A stretch of DNA of 20,699 bases, taken from a virus. The DNA lies in the IMG/VR virus record IMGVR_UViG_3300007960_000264, positions 1 to 20,699 of that record; one strand, written 5' to 3'. Of the stretch, positions 18,001 to 20,699 are shown in pieces. The position numbers and the translations under genes are program-made. Every line of letters begins with the position of its first letter. Positions within the stretch are counted from its first letter, which is position 1. The notes beneath the pieces were generated by a model. The model was not told the origin of the DNA and searched no databases. It was given only the letters and a program-made list of their open reading frames with translations.

Positions 18001-20699
18001 CAAGAGTATCACAGTTTACTGATATTGACAAATCACCATTTGACTTTGATTCCAGAAATTTTGGAACTTTGCCAAAGTTAGTCCTAAAACCAAAAGAGCA
18101 GTCATCTATAGGATATTCTTATTACTTACCTAGAATTGATAAAGTTTTATTAGATACCTTTGGTAATTTTATCGTTCAAAGAGGAATTTCTGGTAAAAAT
18201 CCTAAGGCACCTGTAAATTCAAATCCAGATAAATTAATGGATTTGGGAACAATTAAACTTCCAGCATATCTTTACAATCCAGATGATGCTTCTATTTCTT
18301 TGGTAGATAATAGAAGATATACAATGAGAGATATTGGAAGTCTTGAAGATAGAATTGAAAATCTTGAGAAAGTTACTTCTCTATCTCTATTAGAACTTGG
18401 TGCTCAGGCAACTCAAATACAAGATGTTAATGGCATTTCGAAATTTAAAACAGGATTTTTTGTTGATGATTTTAAGAATGACTCATTAATTAATTTGGAC
18501 ATATCTTCTATACAAGTAGATCCAGATGAGCAAGAGTTGACACCAATAATCAGTAGAAATACATTAAAGAGTCAAATTGCACCTCAAACAGATGTTTCTA
18601 GTGAAACATTAGATTTTTCCCAAAACTTCAATCTTTTAGATTCTAATGTTCAAAAAACTGGTGATGCAATTACTTTAAAATATCAAAATATTGGTTGGAT
18701 TGAACAATCTTTAGCAACAGAATCTGAAAATGTAAATCCATTTAATATTGTTTCTTATAAGGGATTTGTAAAATTATCTCCTTCAAATGATAGTTGGGTA
18801 AAAACTGTCAAATTACCTAAGGGAGTATTTACTTTTTCTGGAAGCACCAAATACATGCGTTCCAGAAATACACAGTTCTTGGCGACTAATTTACTTCCGT
18901 CAACACAATTCTATCAATTCCTTGATGGAGAATCTGGAGTTGATTTCATACCAAAATTATTAGAAATCGCAACAGATAATACTTTAAAAACTTATGGTTC
19001 TTCTGGTGTATTTGAAGTTGGTGAAACTGTAATTGGTTATGACGATAATAAATCTATTATAAGTTTTAGAGTTTGTAGTGCAAACCATAAGACAGGTTCT
19101 TACAATTCACCAACGACAACTTTTGAATTAAATCCATATGTTACTGATAAATCGTTATCTACTGGATATAGCCAATCGTCAAAAGTATTAAACGTTGATA
19201 CTCTTGCATTATCAGAAGAATCGCAAGGTAAATATTCCGGATATGTTGTTACTGGTGCGAAATTAGTTGGTCAAACTAGTGGTGCAGTAGCATATGTAAA
19301 AAATCTTCGTCTTATTAGTGATGAATTTGGTGATCTAATAGGTTCATTCTTCTTAAGAGATCCAAATACAACTCCACCTCCAACAGTAAGAATTACTACT
19401 GGAACTAAAACATACAAACTAACAAGTAGTTCAACAAATCAAATTCCAAAAAATGGAAGTAACACAATATCCACTGCAGAAGTAGAGTACACCTCCAAAC
19501 TTAGAGCAACATTAAATCAAAAAAATAAGTTAATAAAAACTACAAATAATTACTATAATCCATTAGCACAAACTTTTAGTGTTGGTGGAAATATTGAAGA
19601 ACCAGACATTAATGGTCAGAATGATGATGCTAATGGAGCATTTTTAACTGCATTAGATTTATTCTTTTCCAAAAAACCTGCAAAAGGTAATGATCCTATT
19701 AGAGTAGAAATAAGAACGGTTAAACTGGGATCGCCTACTAAGAAAATTGTTGGAAATCCTGTTACTTTAAAACCATCTAATGTCAGTACTTCCAAGGATG
19801 GAACTACTGCAACTATGGTTACTTTTGACTATCCAATTTATCTATCTCCAGGAAAAGAATATGCGGTAGTATTAGTTTCAGAAACAACAGATGAATATGA
19901 AGTTTGGACGGCAAAAATGGGTGAAAAGACCATTAGTACCCAGACTTTACCCGATTCTGAAGCGGTCATTTATGCTCAACAATTTGCTTTGGGAAGTTTG
20001 TTCAAGTCTCAAAACGGGACTATTTGGACTCCAAGTCAAGATCAAGACCTCAAATTTAAACTCTACAAAGCTAAATTTACTTCCAAAGTTGGAACAGCAT
20101 TCTTCTACAATCCTCCACTTGATGAGAGTAATGGATATGTAGAGCAACTGAATAATAATCCAATTACAACTTTACCAAAAACAACAACTCTTGGAATTTC
20201 AACCATTTCTGCCGGAGATGGTAATATTGGTATTTTGACAGTTGGAAGAAAGATTTCAGGATCTAATGGGTTTGGATATGGTTATATCGTTGGACAAGGA
20301 AGTTCCGTTTCCAACGTCAGCATTACTGATGGCGGAGAAAATTATGTAACAGCAACGGATTTAGAAACCACAACTATTGTTGGAAATGGATCTGGACTTA
20401 AATTGAGTATTACAGCAACTAATGGAGTTATTACTGGAATTGCTGGAACAACTGCTGCCGGAAATGGTTATCGGGTTGGAGATGTTGTTGGAATTATTAC
20501 AACTCTGGGAAGAGATGCAAGAATTTCAATTGATTCCATTACTGGATTGGACACTCTCTATCTTTCAAATGTTCAAGGAGAAAAGGGAGCATCTAAGACA
20601 TTCCAAGTTGGTGCAGCGGTTAGTTACTATAATGATTCTGGAACTATTGTATCTCTCGCAAGCACAACAATCACTGACAGAACATCGGAAGGAAGTGGA
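15030..20699 (+). CDS. DUF4815-type giant virion structural protein (3' end beyond window)
   Basis: The frame from ATG 15030 is open for 1890 codons to the last base, so the C-terminus is missing. The start 'MAQKTDLNVNPYFDDFDADK' then 'FYKVLFKPGFPVQARELTSL' is the hallmark N-terminus of DUF4815-family proteins of marine T4-like phages. Other recognisable parts: 'DTLDFRPRVSQF' (near 986), 'RRYTMRDIGSLEDRIENLEK' (from 1095; short coiled-coil), 'YMRSRNTQF' (1275) with 'LLPSTQFYQFLDG', and 'NPLAQTFSVGG' (near 1510) with 'TALDLFFSKKPA' and 'YLSPGKEYAVVLVS'. A GGxxY/NGxIT module starts near 1763. No signal peptide or membrane segment is visible. It occupies the position of T4 genes 9/10, so a role at the baseplate rim or in connecting or forming fibres is plausible but inferred. 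The stop of gene 8 lies only five bases upstream; the A-rich TAAAAAAG before the ATG is a weak ribosome site. Confidence 0.85.
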   Translation, partial: MAQKTDLNVNPYFDDFDADKNFYKVLFKPGFPVQARELTSLQSILQNQVQSFGSNIFKDGSIVSPGNISYDSQLYAVKINSSNFGIDVSTYISNYVGKTIRGEVSGITAKVQLVAFIDGATVQNLTLYVKYLNSSNNFTFSQFQDGEALVADESVTYGNTTINAGTPFASLISLNATSIGSAASIGKGIYFIRGYFVNVAKQTIILDNYTNTPSYRVGLKIEELLINAKDDSSLYDNAKGFSNFAAPGADRLKINLTLTKKLLSDTNDTDFIELLRLENGKIKKINTKTEFNKIQDFLAERTYEESGHYSIEDFDISVHNSLNDKLGNDGLFLNTQSTDQNNTPSDDLMCVKFSPGEAYVGGYNVEKVSNTVVDVEKPRDTQTITLENISFEMGNVLRVNNVSGAPQQKGAVELYNQFAGAGTKVGDARVYTFNLTDTVYEDDSTNWDLYLYDIQTYTSLTLNTPVGPLGFTTSTYVKGKSSGASGYAVDSGTGSTISLRQTSGTFSSGEQLIINGIDASATVSSSIVYGTRDIKSVSQTGVAGYPAFTADSLLDTFALPNGITEGTISGSGSTRTLISPGKIFTGIKVGDIIRYQKTSDADETFSRVSANNTTSLTLTTLTSVSGVYNGTLTNGTYNIKLGIPVIKNEDAGYLYTELPEKNIQSVVLTNSTLEISEQITGETTDPGGVLEFDGTSLQGSLKAFNNQRYSVHYSGGGIGTVTSDAFDLTNDEVTIKGLTGSEINIVVNVTTVKNQIQSKIKNYTRSTVLDVVYSKNKESGVGVNTSINDGLTYNTNYGLRVQDEEISLNYPDVVKVLAVYESLGTSDATLTRLQFADTSIVTNAVIGENITSSTNNTIARVVSKPTASQIEIVYLNQGKFISGQSVTFEESNVTTSIQSVTLGLYKDVTSAFDLDKGQKEQYYDYSKLTRKLGSSIPSRRLKVIFDHYTVNSGDNGDVYTVLSYDNDRFLKDIPEIGPNKVRATDTLDFRPRVSQFTDIDKSPFDFDSRNFGTLPKLVLKPKEQSSIGYSYYLPRIDKVLLDTFGNFIVQRGISGKNPKAPVNSNPDKLMDLGTIKLPAYLYNPDDASISLVDNRRYTMRDIGSLEDRIENLEKVTSLSLLELGAQATQIQDVNGISKFKTGFFVDDFKNDSLINLDISSIQVDPDEQELTPIISRNTLKSQIAPQTDVSSETLDFSQNFNLLDSNVQKTGDAITLKYQNIGWIEQSLATESENVNPFNIVSYKGFVKLSPSNDSWVKTVKLPKGVFTFSGSTKYMRSRNTQFLATNLLPSTQFYQFLDGESGVDFIPKLLEIATDNTLKTYGSSGVFEVGETVIGYDDNKSIISFRVCSANHKTGSYNSPTTTFELNPYVTDKSLSTGYSQSSKVLNVDTLALSEESQGKYSGYVVTGAKLVGQTSGAVAYVKNLRLISDEFGDLIGSFFLRDPNTTPPPTVRITTGTKTYKLTSSSTNQIPKNGSNTISTAEVEYTSKLRATLNQKNKLIKTTNNYYNPLAQTFSVGGNIEEPDINGQNDDANGAFLTALDLFFSKKPAKGNDPIRVEIRTVKLGSPTKKIVGNPVTLKPSNVSTSKDGTTATMVTFDYPIYLSPGKEYAVVLVSETTDEYEVWTAKMGEKTISTQTLPDSEAVIYAQQFALGSLFKSQNGTIWTPSQDQDLKFKLYKAKFTSKVGTAFFYNPPLDESNGYVEQLNNNPITTLPKTTTLGISTISAGDGNIGILTVGRKISGSNGFGYGYIVGQGSSVSNVSITDGGENYVTATDLETTTIVGNGSGLKLSITATNGVITGIAGTTAAGNGYRVGDVVGIITTLGRDARISIDSITGLDTLYLSNVQGEKGASKTFQVGAAVSYYNDSGTIVSLASTTITDRTSEGSG
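20316..20508 (+). repeat. GGxxY / NGxIT module in DUF4815-type protein
   Basis: Encodes 'VSITDGGENYVTATDLE', then 'GNGSGLKLSITATNGVITG' and 'TAAGNGYRVGDVVGI'. It is the third member of the module shared with the gp7-like protein (5065-5385) and gp8-like protein (14161-14334), and has the same order of motifs. Confidence 0.68.

Noticed and set aside
19891-20142. Plus-strand ORF of 83 codons
   Set aside because: It is in another frame inside the DUF4815-type gene, which is clearly the coding frame there.

Overview
The window looks like part of the late structural cluster of a T4-like myovirus. Four consecutive reading regions, all on the + strand and in the order of T4 genes 6-7-8-(9/10), cover almost all of it. 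The DNA is AT-rich (about one third G+C by eye) and the genes are packed 1-40 nt apart. The giant repeat-rich structural proteins, the YHYH-like domain and the DUF4815-type protein are, as I remember them, typical of marine T4-like phages infecting cyanobacteria or SAR11-type hosts. The sequence does not decide the host: there is no host-like metabolic gene, tRNA or integrase here.

Layout. (1) 3-1832: 3' part of a gp6-like baseplate wedge gene, cut by the left edge. (2) 1834-13446: a huge region in one reading frame, broken once by a TAA at 8497-8499. The first part (2221 aa) has a gp7-like core at its N-terminus, a degenerate YHYH domain in the middle and many beta-type repeat modules. The second part (about 1630-1650 aa) continues in the same frame with the same modules and has no credible start of its own. 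(3) 13447-13485: the only real intergenic gap, holding an exact T4-type late promoter motif, TATAAATA. (4) 13486-15024: gp8-like baseplate wedge gene, 512 aa. (5) 15030 to the right edge: a DUF4815-type giant structural protein, 1890 codons visible and still open.

Together these genes should build the baseplate wedge and its periphery. In T4, gp7, gp8 and gp6 assemble with gp10, gp53 and gp25 into wedges around the hub. The giant gp7-like and DUF4815-type proteins probably add peripheral or fibre-like mass. One small repeat module (GxGA-x-V, NGxIT, GGxxY) occurs in the gp7-like, gp8-like and DUF4815-type proteins alike, so sequence seems to have been exchanged or duplicated between neighbours.

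The main anomaly is the single TAA in an otherwise continuous frame of about 3870 codons. It is either a recent nonsense mutation, an assembly or sequencing error, or (less likely) readthrough. I found no new enzymatic or defence system, RNA gene, CRISPR array, insertion sequence or terminator, and the minus strand appears non-coding.
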